Counted from the stretch's first letter, positions 1 to 12,135 are shown. The stretch: 64,000 nucleotides of DNA from Antedon mediterranea (GCF_964355755.1 NC_092680.1:21493001-21557000), one strand, 5' to 3'. The notes: generated from the sequence alone by a model not told the origin. Numbers and translations: made by a program.

Positions 1-421
1 GTCATTCGCCCAAGGTTTTCTTATTAAACAAAAGTTCCTCTTGTGAAGTGATCCGAAACTAAACTTATGCTAGCTGTTCCTCGTTCCAAATGGAATTAAA
101 TTTCGGCAAAATCTTGTGGTATTTCACCAGAATTGGTCGTAAAAAAAGAAAACTTAAGCATGTACTTAAAACAACAAATTAGAAAATACTACATTCCCCG
201 GTATAATAACTGTGTGGTGAGTTCATCAGCATTTCAAGTTCTATTAATGAATACTGTTAATTACCGGTATTTAACTAAATCATACGTCACCTATTGATTG
301 AGTGACGTCATTAAAGCCTATATTAAATGTCTTCTACGGGCTTCCCTTATTTTACTCAGAGAGGCTGCCCGCCTTCCCTCAAACGCTCCGTATTTTAACT
401 GAAACATTTTATCCGTGAACG

Positions 422-555
422 GTCCAGCTGAGATAGGCATAGATCATGGAGGCCATGGACCAAGGGGCAAGCTGAGATAGGCATAGACCATTGAGGCCAT
501 GCATAGACCAAGGGGCCAGCTGAGATAGGCATAGACCATTAAGGCCATGCATACG
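422..555 (+). repeat. Three-copy tandem repeat, 44-48 bp
   Basis: AGCTGAGATAGGCATAGA recurs at 426, 470 and 518, each followed by a variant of CCATTGAGGCCATG and CCAAGGGGC. Small length differences mark independent decay. Confidence 0.85.
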
Positions 556-559
556 ACAG

Positions 560-765
560 CGATCGAGTCGGCGGTTGACTAGTTTTTATTTTGTATCTGT
601 TTGTTTTTATTTATTTGTGTCTGTTGAATGTCTATCTGTATATTTTATATCTATTCTATATTATTTATATCTTAAGAGTTTTAAGGCATCCTGTAATTGG
701 CGATTGTTCGCTGTTGGATGTGGTTGAAATAAAAAAAATGAAATATACTAAAATAAAATAAAACA
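560..765 (+). mobile_element. Possible non-LTR retrotransposon 3' tail
   Basis: A T-rich stretch ends with TGTAATTGGCGATTG, then TTGAAATAAAAAAAATG. AATAAA-type endings followed by short A-rich repeats are typical of LINE 3' tails in invertebrates. There is no coding part, so this is only a guess. Confidence 0.25.
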
Positions 766-1586
766 TAGAACGCACAGTGTATGAACGAATGCTACCGTTG
801 TAGCCTAAAGGTGTAGTTTCAATCAAATTATTATAGACCAAGTAACAAGGGTGACAAACAAACCAGCTTGGCTTTTAATACGCAAATGCTTAAGAATAAA
901 TAATCTGTTACTTACGAACACATCCTGTTTACCTAATTATATAAATATCTTGTTTTTATAATGCATATTGTAAATAACGATTATTTACACTGATTATTTA
1001 CACTGCCTTGATACAATATTATGGTAAGTACAACTGACATTTAATATAATTGAAATTATTGTTTAAATACAAAACAGTGATAAAAGTGTGGCTCAATCGA
1101 AACAAACTATTATATGTAAATTGAGTAAACACACACATAGCCTAGCGAATGTTCATGTATTCATGCATGACCAGGGGAGAGTGAAATTTCACCAAGCGAT
1201 ACCGGGCCCTACCTGGCAATAGCGGGCCCTTACCTGGCGATAAATGCAAAATAGTGAGTATATAGGTATCGTCATCATCGTAGAAATCAGACGTTAGAGC
1301 ATGCGCGAAGTCTCCGATTGGGTTTATACCGTAGTGGAGATAGATACTTAGTAGATGTGACGTCATGGGCCTAATGATCTAATTGACGGACCCACTGCTG
1401 CGATCCGTAGCCGGGCTAATAGATCATTTGCAGTTAATCTGTGATGCATTAAAGTTAATAGAATAGAAACATTGTTTTATTTTAATTGTCACAGATTCGA
1501 ACGGAAGTTGGGAATTTGAACAGAATAGACTTATAACCAACCTTATTATACATTATTAAAAAAAAATAAATAAAAAATTAAAAAAA

Positions 1587-1806
1587 TAGTTAGGGCCTAC
1601 ACCTAATAGTTAGGGCCTACACCTAATAGTTAGGGCCTACACCTAATAGTTAGGGCCTACACCTAATAATTAGGGCCTACACCTAATAGTTAGGGCCTAC
1701 ACCTAATAGTTAGGGCCTACACCTAATAGTTAGGGCCTACACCTAATAGTTAGGGCCTACACCTAATAGTTAGGGCCTACACCTAATAGTTAGGGCCTAC
1801 ACCTAA
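1587..1806 (+). repeat. 20 bp tandem array, 11 copies
   Basis: The unit TAGTTAGGGCCTACACCTAA repeats eleven times with only one obvious substitution (TAAT at about 1667). Each unit holds TTAGG and CCTAA seven bases apart, so single strands could form a short hairpin per unit. The near-perfect copies point to recent expansion. Confidence 0.95.
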
Positions 1807-3076
1807 AAGTATAGACTTGCTCCAAGTCTGTATTATTTTTTATGTTAGTCCACCAGTCGACGTTTCCATTTTTGTCTGAAAATACAAGCTCTCCACAAGC
1901 CATTATGTGCAAATAAATCATATCTTTTTACCTATATTTATTAGGCCAAAACTCCGTCTGGAACCCAGACTATACTAAAAGTATATCTGATTATCATAAT
2001 AGTGGTCTCATGGTTTTCGGTGAAAATTTTGTGACGAATTAAATAAAAATACTAATGATTTGCTATTATTGTTTTAATTTGATTATTTGAGACCGTGACA
2101 AGATTGAGACTTGAATTGTTTTGTATTGTCAAAAACGTAGGCCTACAGCCTTCAGTCGATAACTTGAATCAGCAATCGGCTAATATCGATACTCTCTCAT
2201 TATAGCGAGAAAGTCTAAAGGGAGATACAGACGTTTGTAAAGTTTAAAACGTATTAAAAAGCATACATTAACCGTACAATTGTTAATGAATATGAAAGTG
2301 TAAAGGTTTAATATTAATTTCGTAGACGAATGGACCTCGAACTTGTGGCCCAGCCTGAGGTCATTATACCCGCCTCCTGTGACCTAGACTACAGATGCAG
2401 GTAGGTGGCTATTGAAGGCCTAATGCTGTGTCAACATCAAATCTCAATCCTTTACACAAAAAATCACGAATTCTAGGACTATAGCTAAAAGTTGTAGGAC
2501 CAGAATCACACCATGTCACACAAAGCGATAATGCTGATGCCAGTGAACCTGACGTATCAGAATTATAAATGTATTCATAATGAGAATTATATTAGTTTAT
2601 ATGAAGGATAAATAAAGAATACAAAATGACGCAGGTACGGTGGCTTAGATTAGTTAAACGACGACGACAGCAAAGGTCATCTTGTGTATTTCGTTTAGAA
2701 ATAAAATAACGAGTGACAATTTTGCCCAATGTTGGTTCTAAGCAGTTATGCCAAAACTACATAAAGTCAAACAAAATCACAGTATATAAAAAAACAGTTG
2801 AAATTAAATAAAGCAAAACAAAAATCAAATCAAAAGGCTTCTCAGCGCAAGTTGGTATTTAGTACTGTTTGAAAACTATCTCAGAGTATTTCGTTTTCAG
2901 TTTATATGTAGGCTAATGTATATGTATGAATGATCTCTTGCAGAGTTTTTTTTAAGATGTAAGGGGAAACTTAATATTTATAAATGAAAATATTTATATA
3001 TTTAATTTACAAACATAATTGTTTATTTATCAAAATGATTGTTTTGAAATTAAATAAAGGTGTGTGAACCTCACAA

Positions 3077-3094
3077 GAGAGAGAGAGAGAGAGA
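3077..3094 (+). repeat. (GA)n microsatellite
   Basis: A simple AG dinucleotide run of about nine repeats. Confidence 0.9.
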
Positions 3095-4173
3095 AAAAGA
3101 GTATTTTGTTTAATAATAATTGTTTATAATATTAAATACGGTACATTTCGTTAATAGTTAGCCGAAGCAACCAACGTAGGCTTTAAACACATAATCTAAT
3201 ATAATATGGTTTTCCGAGATGTTTCTTGTTTTATTTCGAGAGCTATAATATCTACCATTGTTCAACTTTTTCTACTTGGTTCAACGTGATCGAATAGGAT
3301 ATACAATATTTTGATTACACATTCTTCTGTGTTTCTGAATGGCACTATTTGGATTATCAAATCTAGGATTTACTAAACGGTAACTTCAAAGAGTTCGAAT
3401 GAAATTTCAAAGAGTTGTTTAATACTTCTACTATAATAACTAAAGGATGCGATCATTATTATACACGATGCCTAATTATTGGAGTAATTGTTGCTAGGCT
3501 TGTTTTTGAACGGACCACTTGATAACCAGCTCCAGCTGTACGGAGGAGTAAGCTATTTTATGAATCAATCAGTAATCAACAGACAACATACGATGTAGGT
3601 CAAGGCTACGAGAGGGTCATTTGCCGGTGAACATCCTACTGATAAACTCAATACTAATGCACGACGTAGAAAAAATGCGAACTATAACATTGCAATCTAT
3701 TATAAATTTAATCCGAAGAACCAACAGTACGAACCATAACATTGAAATCTATATCAATCCAGTTAAAAATGTAGTCACAAGTGTCCGATGAACTAACAGT
3801 ATGATATATAAAATGTTGTATAAGTCCATGTATCATTGTCAAAGGCCCCACCGTGGGGGGCGCCTGTGACTCAAATACTGGATGGGTCGCGAGAATTCTA
3901 TAAAAAAAAATCATCGGGTCGCGGTCAACAACGGTTGCGGAACGCTTCACTAATCAACATAGAACGAAAGTAACATTTAACAACCAATGAAAAATATTTC
4001 AACAATCAATATTTCAACATTAATCATGACATCATAAGGAACACACTTTCGACAAAATACTGTAGCTGTATTCGTTCATTAAATATCACGGTAGCTGTAT
4101 TCTAAAATTGTAAGATATGGTATCTGAGAAGGTTACACGAGTTTTGCATTGTGTCTCCTATCTCAGAATTAAG

Positions 4174-4271
4174 CCTAAATTGTTATATAGATATATTATA
4201 TAGACGTGACATCAATTGACCTAATTGTTATATAGATATATTATATAGACGTGACATCAATGGGCCTAATT
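4174..4271 (+). repeat. 45 bp tandem duplication
   Basis: ATTGTTATATAGATATATTA followed by TATAGACGTGACATCAAT occurs twice, offset by 45 bases, with a third start of CCTAATTG after the second copy. Confidence 0.85.
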
Positions 4272-5149
4272 GTCGATAAATGCTGAATTGCAGATACAGT
4301 ACAATGTGTTTATTTTGTTAAAATTTGACGCTGTACAAACTTGCTGTTTAGAAAAAATACAATCGCGTTCTAAGATTGTTTATCGGTAATGTACCCTGTT
4401 AAATTGCTTATTACGTAACCCTGTATAGTAGCACCTCCAGAAGCAATACATTCACTTGTGAAGTTGTGTTGGGAGTTAGCTCGGAACGCCCTTTTTATGT
4501 AAATAACCCATTCAGTGTATAAACAACATTCTGCTTGCATTAATTGTACAGGTATAGGCCTATTTTACTATAATTAAGTACGGACTTAAATATAAATTTA
4601 GTGTACTATTTTTAATGTAATACCATGGACCTGGTAATACTGTATTACTTTGTTAATGTTATTTTGTATATATGTTTAATTATCGCGATATAAAATCTAT
4701 GATTTGTATTCATATAATAGCATTGAGTTTACTAATTAATATGTAGCATGAGTATGCAACAATATATTTTGTTTTGAATTGTTGAAGTACGAAGGTATTA
4801 AATTCAGGGTAATGTAGATTTAAGTAACAGTGGGAACTCTGCCTGATGACGATATATAAGCGGCCTGCACTTTAGTTAGCACCTTTTAAAAAGAAATAAG
4901 TAGGAACTTAATAAGACTTGTGTGTAGCTTATATAGGGTATTGTTAGGGGTCTATTGAGGCGAATAGAGAACAATTGTATACACTCCCCCAGCTGTTTTA
5001 GGTACATAATACATAACCATCACATATGTTAGCCTAGCTTGCCAGTTGAGTCGTGCAGCTGCCTGCTGAATTGTTGGTTATCTCGTAATGTAATTTCATC
5101 CATGGTCATCCTGATATGGTTATCTTCAGTTATCCGAGACTTGAGCAAC

Positions 5150-5190
5150 CTCGTACACACAAACACGTTTTCATACACACCACATTTATT
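5150..5190 (-). terminator. Poly(A) signal with GU-rich downstream element, likely SoxC 3' end
   Basis: The minus strand has AATAAA at 5190-5185, followed within 5-35 bases by GT-rich stretches (TGTGGTGTGTATG, then TGTTTGTGTGT). This is the classical arrangement for cleavage and polyadenylation, which would fall near 5160-5175. It is the best-formed of several AATAAA candidates downstream of SoxC. Confidence 0.6.
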
Positions 5191-6306
5191 GCTCCATAAA
5201 ATATAAGTTTGTCTTCATCATCACAAAATGTTTGCATCATCATTTCATAGCACACGTCAGCTACTAATAGAACAACTAGAAACACCATGAAACATAACAT
5301 AAATTTTCTTTTTTCTTTTATTTTTTTTAACTAGAAATTTGTTTTCTTTATCAAATTCGTATCAAATCAACGGTAGTTCTACTCAAAAATATATTACAGA
5401 TAATATTTAGATTTATAGTTACAGAGTTTATTTACATGAAATGAACACATTCCCATTCCCCCACCCCCAACCTATAAAGCAAGGTTTGAAAACGCTCGAC
5501 TTATGAAAACGCTCGACTTATGAAAACACAGTATCTGGAAGTTTAATCAGCACAGGTAATGAATGGATACAAAACTGGAATCATCATTATTATTTTTTTA
5601 TCAAAAAGGTTTTACGAAAAAAACATAGGGAAGGACATTTGCATATTTTCACCATTAATGTATTGCAGGAGTTACGTAACAAAAATACTAAGTTAAAAAT
5701 ATTAAGTTAAAGTAACAAAACCCAAACCAGTTTATACAGACATTAAGATTATTAAATATTGTAATATTTTTGTTTGTAGAAATATACGAGTTGCAAAAAT
5801 ACTTTTTGGGAATCATACTGGCCCGCCAGTTACAAGTAATCTGATTGGACGAAACTCGTTATCAAGAAATATTATTACAATTATTCTAAAAGGAAATGTG
5901 ACAACTGTGAAAAAGGCTGTGATTTGCATCCGTAAACAACAGTTTCAGTTTGGTTTAAAAAGTACATGTACCCAGTTATTAAACATTAATTATTGATCGT
6001 TAACACAAAATTAAGATTCAATATAAAAATTGATAAAAATAGTTTGTTAAAAAAGGGAAGCAGCGAGAGTAATACATAATGATTAAAAAAAATTAACATA
6101 AAAAATGATTGCATACAATGATAAATAGCTTTTATGATACAATTTCCACTGTGTCCTGTAAAAGTTCATGAATTGTGAAGAAGAAGCCGAGGCCACAAGG
6201 TTCATCATCAGCAACAAAATATACAAACATTGTCCAAGGCTGTTGTTAAATTTAGTCCAAACGTGGAATATAATCTTACATAAATATGTCTCTATAAAAA
6301 ATGAAT
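5170..6306 (-). other. SoxC: Probable SoxC 3' untranslated region
   Basis: About 1.1 kb of AT-rich DNA follows the SoxC stop codon on the minus strand. It holds a Pumilio-type UGUAAAUA (minus strand, 5429-5436), a 17 bp direct duplication around 5488-5526 (unit contains AACGCTCGACTTATG) and several possible earlier AATAAA signals, for example at 5428-5433 and near 5317. No coding frame is convincing. The extent is inferred from the best poly(A) signal. Confidence 0.5.
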
Positions 6307-7359
6307 CTATAATAAACTTGAGTCCAGCCAGTCTACGTTGATCAGATCGCTCACCTCTGGCGTTGTGTAGTCTGGGAACTCGAAGTGTGTGCTGCCGCTG
6401 TCGCATGAATCTAGTGGACTCAGCTCGTCAGAAAGATCTCCAAGATTCGTAAGCATGCTGCCTAGATCAAGTGCAGGCCAATCGGCAGCGAATGGATATT
6501 CAAGCGAGGTAAAGTTCTGATTATTATCCACCAGGGAAATATGCTGTTGTTGCTGCTGTTGTTGAAGGTGATGCAATGTTGTATTACTTACAGATAACAT
6601 TGAAGGAATAGGTTCAAGTTGTTGGATCCTATGCGTCGTCGTGGTTTGTTGTTGTTGAGAGTAGATTGGTTTTACTGTACAATTGTAATCGTCGTACATA
6701 CTTGTGTTTTCCATTGGAGAATCCGGATGGCTTCCACAAGGACTGGGAACTTCAGCTGGTGGCGTCAGTTGATTTGGTGCCAATTCAACAGCTTTGCTTG
6801 CACGAATACTATCTCTGAATTTTTTGTCAATTGTTAACCTAAGTTTAGGTACTCGGTCTTTGCTATGTTGTGATTGTACTGGTTTATTAGCCTTCAACTT
6901 TGGCTTAGTTACTCGTCCTTTAGATACAACGTGTCCGTTAGGTTTTTCAGTAGTAGTTTTAGTAGCTGGTTTCGTTACCTTCTTTCGTGGTCTGTATTTG
7001 TACTCTGGGTAGTTGTGCATGTGCAAAAGCCTCAATCGCTCGGCCTCCTCGATAAATGGTTGTTTCTCCTCCTCGTCCAACGTTTTCCACTTCTTTCCAA
7101 GTCGTTTTGAGATTTCAGCGTTGTGCATATCGGGAGCATTCTCCATAATCTTTCGTCGCTGAATCTGCGACCAGACCATAAATGCATTCATTGGTCTCTT
7201 TATGTGTCCGTTATTTGCTTTCCAATTCGTCTGAACAATATCCTCAGATATTTTCAAGTTGGAATGAAAAATATCGACATTGCCTTCGCTTTCTGGTGAA
7301 GATGGTCCGCTAGAGCTGGAACCGCTCGGAGATAAAAGTGAAGACTGCTGTGGAACCAT
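6307..7359 (-). CDS. SoxC: SoxC-type HMG-box transcription factor (Sox4/Sox11 group), intronless
   Basis: This 350-residue open frame encodes a nuclear DNA-binding activator of the SoxC group; family members drive neuronal and progenitor differentiation programmes. The HMG box runs from about residue 52 to 127 and contains [11 protein letters not shown] (55-65), the SoxC-like stretch [15 protein letters not shown] and the basic end YKYRPRKK. A lysine-rich region follows (128-180), then a polar middle with glutamine runs (235-238 and 266-272). The acidic C-terminus (315-350), with [13 protein letters not shown] and WLDSSLL, resembles the SoxC transactivation domain. The start ATG has A at -3 and G at +4, and the HMG box is intact. 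Lack of introns fits vertebrate Sox4/Sox11 and many invertebrate SoxC genes. The protein is shorter than vertebrate Sox4/Sox11, mainly in the middle region. No frameshift is seen. Assignment to SoxC rather than SoxB or SoxD rests on both the HMG box and the C-terminus, and is near certain. Confidence 0.97.
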   Translation of the reverse strand: MVPQQSSLLSPSGSSSSGPSSPESEGNVDIFHSNLKISEDIVQTNWKANNGHIKRPMNAFMVWSQIQRRKIMENAPDMHNAEISKRLGKKWKTLDEEEKQPFIEEAERLRLLHMHNYPEYKYRPRKKVTKPATKTTTEKPNGHVVSKGRVTKPKLKANKPVQSQHSKDRVPKLRLTIDKKFRDSIRASKAVELAPNQLTPPAEVPSPCGSHPDSPMENTSMYDDYNCTVKPIYSQQQQTTTTHRIQQLEPIPSMLSVSNTTLHHLQQQQQQQHISLVDNNQNFTSLEYPFAADWPALDLGSMLTNLGDLSDELSPLDSCDSGSTHFEFPDYTTPEVSDLINVDWLDSSLL

Positions 7360-7535
7360 TTTGTAAATTGTTCAACTGGAATGTATCGTAACTTGCTGGC
7401 AAACAGCACAGGTAAAAAAATACAAGTCCGTTGTAAAAGTAAATTCCCAAAGAGGTTACAAAAAAACTAAGTTACAACAGAATTCGTATTTCAGAATTCG
7501 TTGTTTCAAAGCAATTCGTTGACAAGAAGTGACTA
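7360..7535 (-). other. SoxC: Probable SoxC 5' untranslated region
   Basis: This is the stretch between the inferred start site and the ATG. There is no sign of a splice junction and no long upstream open frame on the minus strand. Boundaries depend on the TATA box call. Confidence 0.55.
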
Positions 7536-7545
7536 AATTACCTAT

Positions 7546-7559
7546 GCACACGCGTGTGC
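7546..7559. promoter_or_regulatory. 14 bp perfect palindrome GCACACGCGTGTGC between TATA box and presumed start site
   Basis: The sequence is identical on both strands and holds CACGCGTG, which matches the class C (CACGCG) site type bound by Hes/Hairy bHLH repressors. It lies just downstream of the TATA box of SoxC. Binding by such a factor is inference from the core motif only. Confidence 0.45.
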
Positions 7560-7563
7560 TTCA

Positions 7564-7570
7564 TTTTATA
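7564..7570 (-). promoter_or_regulatory. TATA box of SoxC
   Basis: The minus strand reads TATAAAA here, about 205 bases before the SoxC start codon. Transcription would begin near 7534-7540, where the minus strand has an initiator-like TTAGTC, giving a 5' leader of roughly 175-180 bases. Position and sequence fit a core promoter; the start site itself is inferred. Confidence 0.7.
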
Positions 7571-7611
7571 CCCTTGCTAAGTAAACGGGGGAGGAGCTAC
7601 GGCGAGCGTAG

Positions 7612-7618
7612 TCCAATC
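7612..7618 (-). promoter_or_regulatory. CCAAT-type motif upstream of SoxC
   Basis: The plus strand reads CCAAT at 7613-7617 (ATTGG on the SoxC strand), about 45 bases upstream of the TATA box. NF-Y sites work in either orientation at this distance. A G-rich patch (GGGGGAGG on the plus strand near 7588) lies between the two. Functional assignment is inferred. Confidence 0.45.
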
Positions 7619-7619
7619 A

Positions 7620-10530
7620 GAGACGACCTTGTAAAGTAAGCAGTGAATGGCTTGCATACACTGTAGCAGACATACGTGATCCTTGATAAATAATCGGCCA
7701 AATTTATCAATATAATTAAACCGAAAAAATACACACACCTTCTTTCGAACGCTTAAAGTTAATATACTGATATGTTTTTTTTTCATGTACAGGTATGATC
7801 GAGTTGGTCAAAACAGGTATAAATGTTTATATTGTATGTTGCTCGTAAGCTATAAAATTTGAAAGTCCATTAAAATGTTAAAGTGAGGTCACCTCTCAGC
7901 AGGTGTCTGTCACGAGAGGGCGCTATGTACTATGGCTTAGTTTTCGCAGGTAAAGTGTGGTTCCAAAATCAAAAGAATCACCCCCTCTTTTTAGCAAGTA
8001 ACTGGTATAAGTAGTCGATTTAATTTTAAGTAAGATATTCGGTTTTCAATTACCAATTTGATTTCTAAAAATAATTTTTGGTAATTGTAATAGATATAAT
8101 CATGGAGAAATAAGTTAGGGACTAAAGTTTCCCATGAAATAAAGCATATATAACATGTTATATAAGTCGCCGCTTAGCTCTAAGTATGTAGCTTAATCGT
8201 GAGTCTCATTGCTTGGAGTAATGTAAAACCATTCGACTTGTTTTTAAGTATGAATCGCAATATTAATTATGCTTTGAATTGCTTTAAGTTTCGTGTGAAC
8301 AGGCCTTAAACAGTCTAATTATATTATGTTTGAATAAAGTTTGAATATATACTAATTACGTTTTCCCTTTATAAGCATCAGATCTATCAAGTTTAAAAAA
8401 AAATTATTTGGGGGGGGGGGGGGTGTTTCAGTGGGCCATACCTTGTGGTTATAATTTAATTAACTTTATCGTTCAAAACATTCTATTAACTGAATAAAGA
8501 ATACTGGTAGTAGGCCTCTGGAAACAAGTATTTCACAGAAATAACAACGCCCGGGCCAAGTGTATGCCCAGTGAATAATACGAAATACGTTGTTATCTGC
8601 CAAGATAGTATATTTTGTCTATTCAAACTGGTACCGGTAGCTTTTTTCGACCAACCCAATTCATCGTATAGATCTTTCATCGTTGCCGATAACGGACACG
8701 ACGGTTTCGAAATACTAACGGTACGACACGCCTAGACTATTTTGACGGTTGCTGCGACTTCCGATCAGAATTATACCGCCTTGCAGGAGAAGGCAGTTGG
8801 TGCAAACATATACTTCATAAAGACAATTGTTAAAACAAATCGACTGTTCAAGATTTTTAAATATTGCAATATTATCTGATGCAATCTTTGCCTGATGGAT
8901 TGTGTTCTTCACCAATATTCGAATACAACGTTGCCCATATACTATGGGACTTAATTCTAGCACGTATGAATTAATACATGTATAAACCTACAGTACATTT
9001 ACATACCAAGAATTGGATAAAACGCTTAGGGTCTACCACGAAGCAAGCTTTGCTTTTCTTACCCCATTTCCCGTAAAGTGGACAAATACGGCGCCCTGCA
9101 ATTGGCCAATTAGAGTGCTACCACGACGATATAACTCAATTTGCAAATCGAATGGTAGTTTATGATCTGTTTGCCAAACACACTTACCCAGGAGACATAA
9201 TTGTTAATACAATATAAAAATTATTAACCCTGCAATGTTGAATATGAATTCGCTGGGCACGAGCCACATGTAAAAGAGGGTAATATCGATATCAAGTGTG
9301 CCACTTATCGTCTGCGACACATGTTAATATGACGTCACAACTTATTTACCTCACAGGTGTAAAAATCGTCTGCTTCTTCACGTTCGCACTGCAGTCTAAA
9401 AATAACCCTGCTGCACCATATCGACGACCTCCAGGTATATATTGAATATTTCCGCCACTTATATATCATATCGGCCTTCATTGATGGTATTGTGGTCCAG
9501 AACCCTTGCTGATAAACAGTAGACATCTACCGGCCTCGATTGGCCCTAGAATACATTCCCCACATCCTCTATAACAGGTTATCTGATAAACAAACTTAAT
9601 ACTAAATTATTATTGCCAATTAATGTTTTATTGAATTAAATTTGTCGGTTAAAAGTGGTAAACACAAGTGGGAAACACGGATTGTAATAGATTATGAGAA
9701 TTTAAATAAAATGCAGGCCATGGTTCTTAAGGAACAATTGACGTCAATTGTTTTCGTTCTTAAAATGGTAAACAGAACTTGTGTCCTGTAAATTTTGGCC
9801 TACTAAACTTTTACCGGTAATTTCACCAATGTTTAGTAATGTGTGTGCTATTTTATTATCGTGGTTTTAATATTTAAATACTAAAAGATAGGCCGAATCT
9901 GTGGTGCCTGCTGCAAGTATGGACACTCGTGTAATAAGACTAAAGAAAAAAGAACACTCCATATTCAATTGAAATTAAAGGCTCAACTGTTATTGTGATA
10001 TTTACAAAATTGGGAGGTGTGAGGTGGGAATTGTTATAATCAATGTACAGAGGAGGGTCATACTGGGACATGAGGTAATCCGTCACAACAAGACCTGTTT
10101 CCCTTCCAAACCCCCTCTCAAATTCGTTGGACCGTGGTGAGTTACCAACTGGAAGTAACAGGATGTCATTGAGAAGAAGAGTTAGTTTTGACGGAAGTTC
10201 CCTTGTTAAACTTTTAATAAATAGATAAATTTCTCACGGGTTGTTAGACGGGTTGATTGATAACGGAGGTTGTATAATTGGAGGGAGGAAAATTACAAGA
10301 TTTGGCATCAGTTTAGTCTCCTGTCTAATCCTCTTTAATTTGCATATCAGATTGTTCAATTTTAATTTGAGATTGAAAAAAATAATTAAGCGTGTTTTGG
10401 GATAGCGGATTTATCGACGATTAAACATAATTGTGCAAAACTTGCTTCCTTACATTAGAACTAACACTCGTCTCCAAGCAAGGAACATGCATTAAAACAA
10501 CACAGTCTACCTGAAACTTTCACTTAAAAC
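7620..10530. other. Gene-free stretch upstream of SoxC
   Basis: No protein frame is convincing. It contains a G homopolymer (8409-8423), a TGACGTCA octamer (9330-9337) and TACCGGTA-type palindromes. Being directly upstream of SoxC, it is where proximal enhancers would be expected, but none can be pointed to by sequence alone. Confidence 0.5.
8409..8423 (+). repeat. Poly-G homopolymer tract
   Basis: About 14-15 uninterrupted G bases follow an A/T-rich stretch. Confidence 0.9.
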
Positions 10531-10918
10531 CTCGCTAGCATGGTCATCGAGAGATATCCCCCAAAACCTCCCTCGCTAGCATGGTCATCGAGAAATAGCC
10601 CAAACAACCTCGCTAGCATGGTCACCCAGATATATCCCCCAAAACCTCGCTAACATGGTCACCGAGATATAACCCACAAAACCTCGCTAGCATGGTCACA
10701 CAGAGATAGCCCCCAAAACCTCGCTAGCATGGTCACCGGGATATAGCCCCACAAAACCTCGCTAGCATGGTCACAGAGAGATAGCCCCCAAAACCTCGCT
10801 AGCATGGTCACCGGGATATAGCCCTACAAAACCTCGCTAGCATGGTCACAGAGAGATAGCCCCCAAAACCTCGCTAGCATGGTCACCGAGATATATCCCC
10901 CAAAATCTCGCTATATTA
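10531..10918 (+). repeat. 37/38 bp tandem array, about 10.3 copies, dimeric
   Basis: CTCGCTAGCATGGTCA begins a unit at 10531, 10572, 10608, 10646, 10683, 10720, 10758, 10795, 10833 and 10870, with a decayed last start at 10906. From 10683 on, two subtypes alternate (CACAGAGAGATAGCCCCC and CACCGGGATATAGCCC), giving a 75 bp higher-order period. Confidence 0.93.
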
Positions 10919-10919
10919 T

Positions 10920-12130
10920 GCTAGACACTTTTGACGTTGTAAGGTTGCAGCGGGTGTTCCAAGTTCGCCTATATTTCGAACTTTCGAACGTTCAATATAA
11001 ATGACTAATTTGAAAATATATTTTCAAAATCCATTTTACTCCAAGGCAAATATATTTGCTACGTACGTGTGTACAATACACTGCACATTTATACCATATT
11101 TGGAATTAATTGTATATAGGCTGTAATAATGAGCATTTTTTGAGACAATGAACTCTTGGTGGCGGCGGGCGTTCCCCAAGCTTCGTCAACAATGGATCCA
11201 TTGTTGATAGATTCAAAATGTTTCTCTGTGTCGGATCTTAATCCTTCTGCTTATCTGTATCTGTATTTCAGCTGTCCTAATCATGTCCAATACATTAACA
11301 ACATATTTCAAGCATGGTTTTCAGGTTGTCATGAGAGCTCATGTTTTAGGTTTTAACTAAATTTATATTGTATAATAACAACTCCATGAGTCGATTTGAT
11401 TGTCTGCACGTTTTTACTCCGTTGGTCACAATTGACTACCATAAACATGCATTTTAGCTGATGTAATCATGTTCAATACCGGTACATTAACAGTACAACA
11501 TAAAGAATGGTTACCGCTGTAATCATTTCACTGTATATTTTAAACAACTCCATGAAGTCGATTTGATTTCTGTTTTGTCTGCGTTGGTCACAGAATTACC
11601 AAAATGTCCATGTTTGAACAAAAAATGATGCAGTTTCTGTATGCATACATTATTTAAATACTATAATATGTCAAATTATGTGTGAAAACAGTATTTTTAG
11701 TGAATATTTAACGAAATTTATTATTAAAAAATAACAATATTATAATCAATGTTCAGCGGTACTTATTCCCAGGTACGTAAATGAATGTCCAGGTACTTAC
11801 ATATCGATAATATTACTATTACTGATACCTGGGGATGAGTCATACTATTTATTACTTCATAATATGATACGCGCAATACTGCGTCATCATGCGTCATCCA
11901 ATGACGGACATCAGTTTGATAAACTATATGATTCAGTATTATTAATCTAGTCATCGGGAGAACTACATGACTCGTCTTTCGATAAACAACCTGTCGTTTA
12001 ATCGCGGGGTGTAGCCAGGAATTGGGTGGAGCATGGTGAAGAGAGAGAGACCATCCGATCAAAGATGAAGATCATCCATCGATTATTGTAATTTTCTTTG
12101 ATCTTGACTGTAATGATTGGCTGAGAGCAT
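10920..12130. other. Gene-free stretch between two tandem arrays
   Basis: AT-rich DNA with a loosely repeated pattern (CATGTTCAATAC and ATTTGATT with CTGC near 11280-11300 and 11460-11590). No coding or RNA gene is recognised. Confidence 0.5.
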
Positions 12131-12135
12131 TTGTT

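Larger units (their letters stand above)
1..5149. other. Gene-free stretch downstream of SoxC
   Basis: Apart from the repeats listed separately, I see only AT-rich DNA with no conserved protein frame. Full CRE-type octamers TGACGTCA stand at 303-310 and 1358-1365. Confidence 0.6.

Noticed and set aside
1587-1806. Interstitial telomere repeat
   Set aside because: TTAGGG occurs only once per 20 bp unit and not as uninterrupted hexamers.
6083-6406. Minus-strand frame overlapping the SoxC 3' end
   Set aside because: It is an alternate frame through the SoxC terminal coding region and its 3' untranslated DNA.
6619-7110. Plus-strand frames opposite SoxC
   Set aside because: Shadows of the SoxC coding sequence on the other strand.
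8409-8423. G-quadruplex regulatory element
   Set aside because: A single homopolymer run without separated G-tracts; most simply a slippage-prone homopolymer.
9335-9526. Possible exon on the minus strand (63 codons)
   Set aside because: The peptide has mixed residues but no known motif, and no convincing splice sites flank it.
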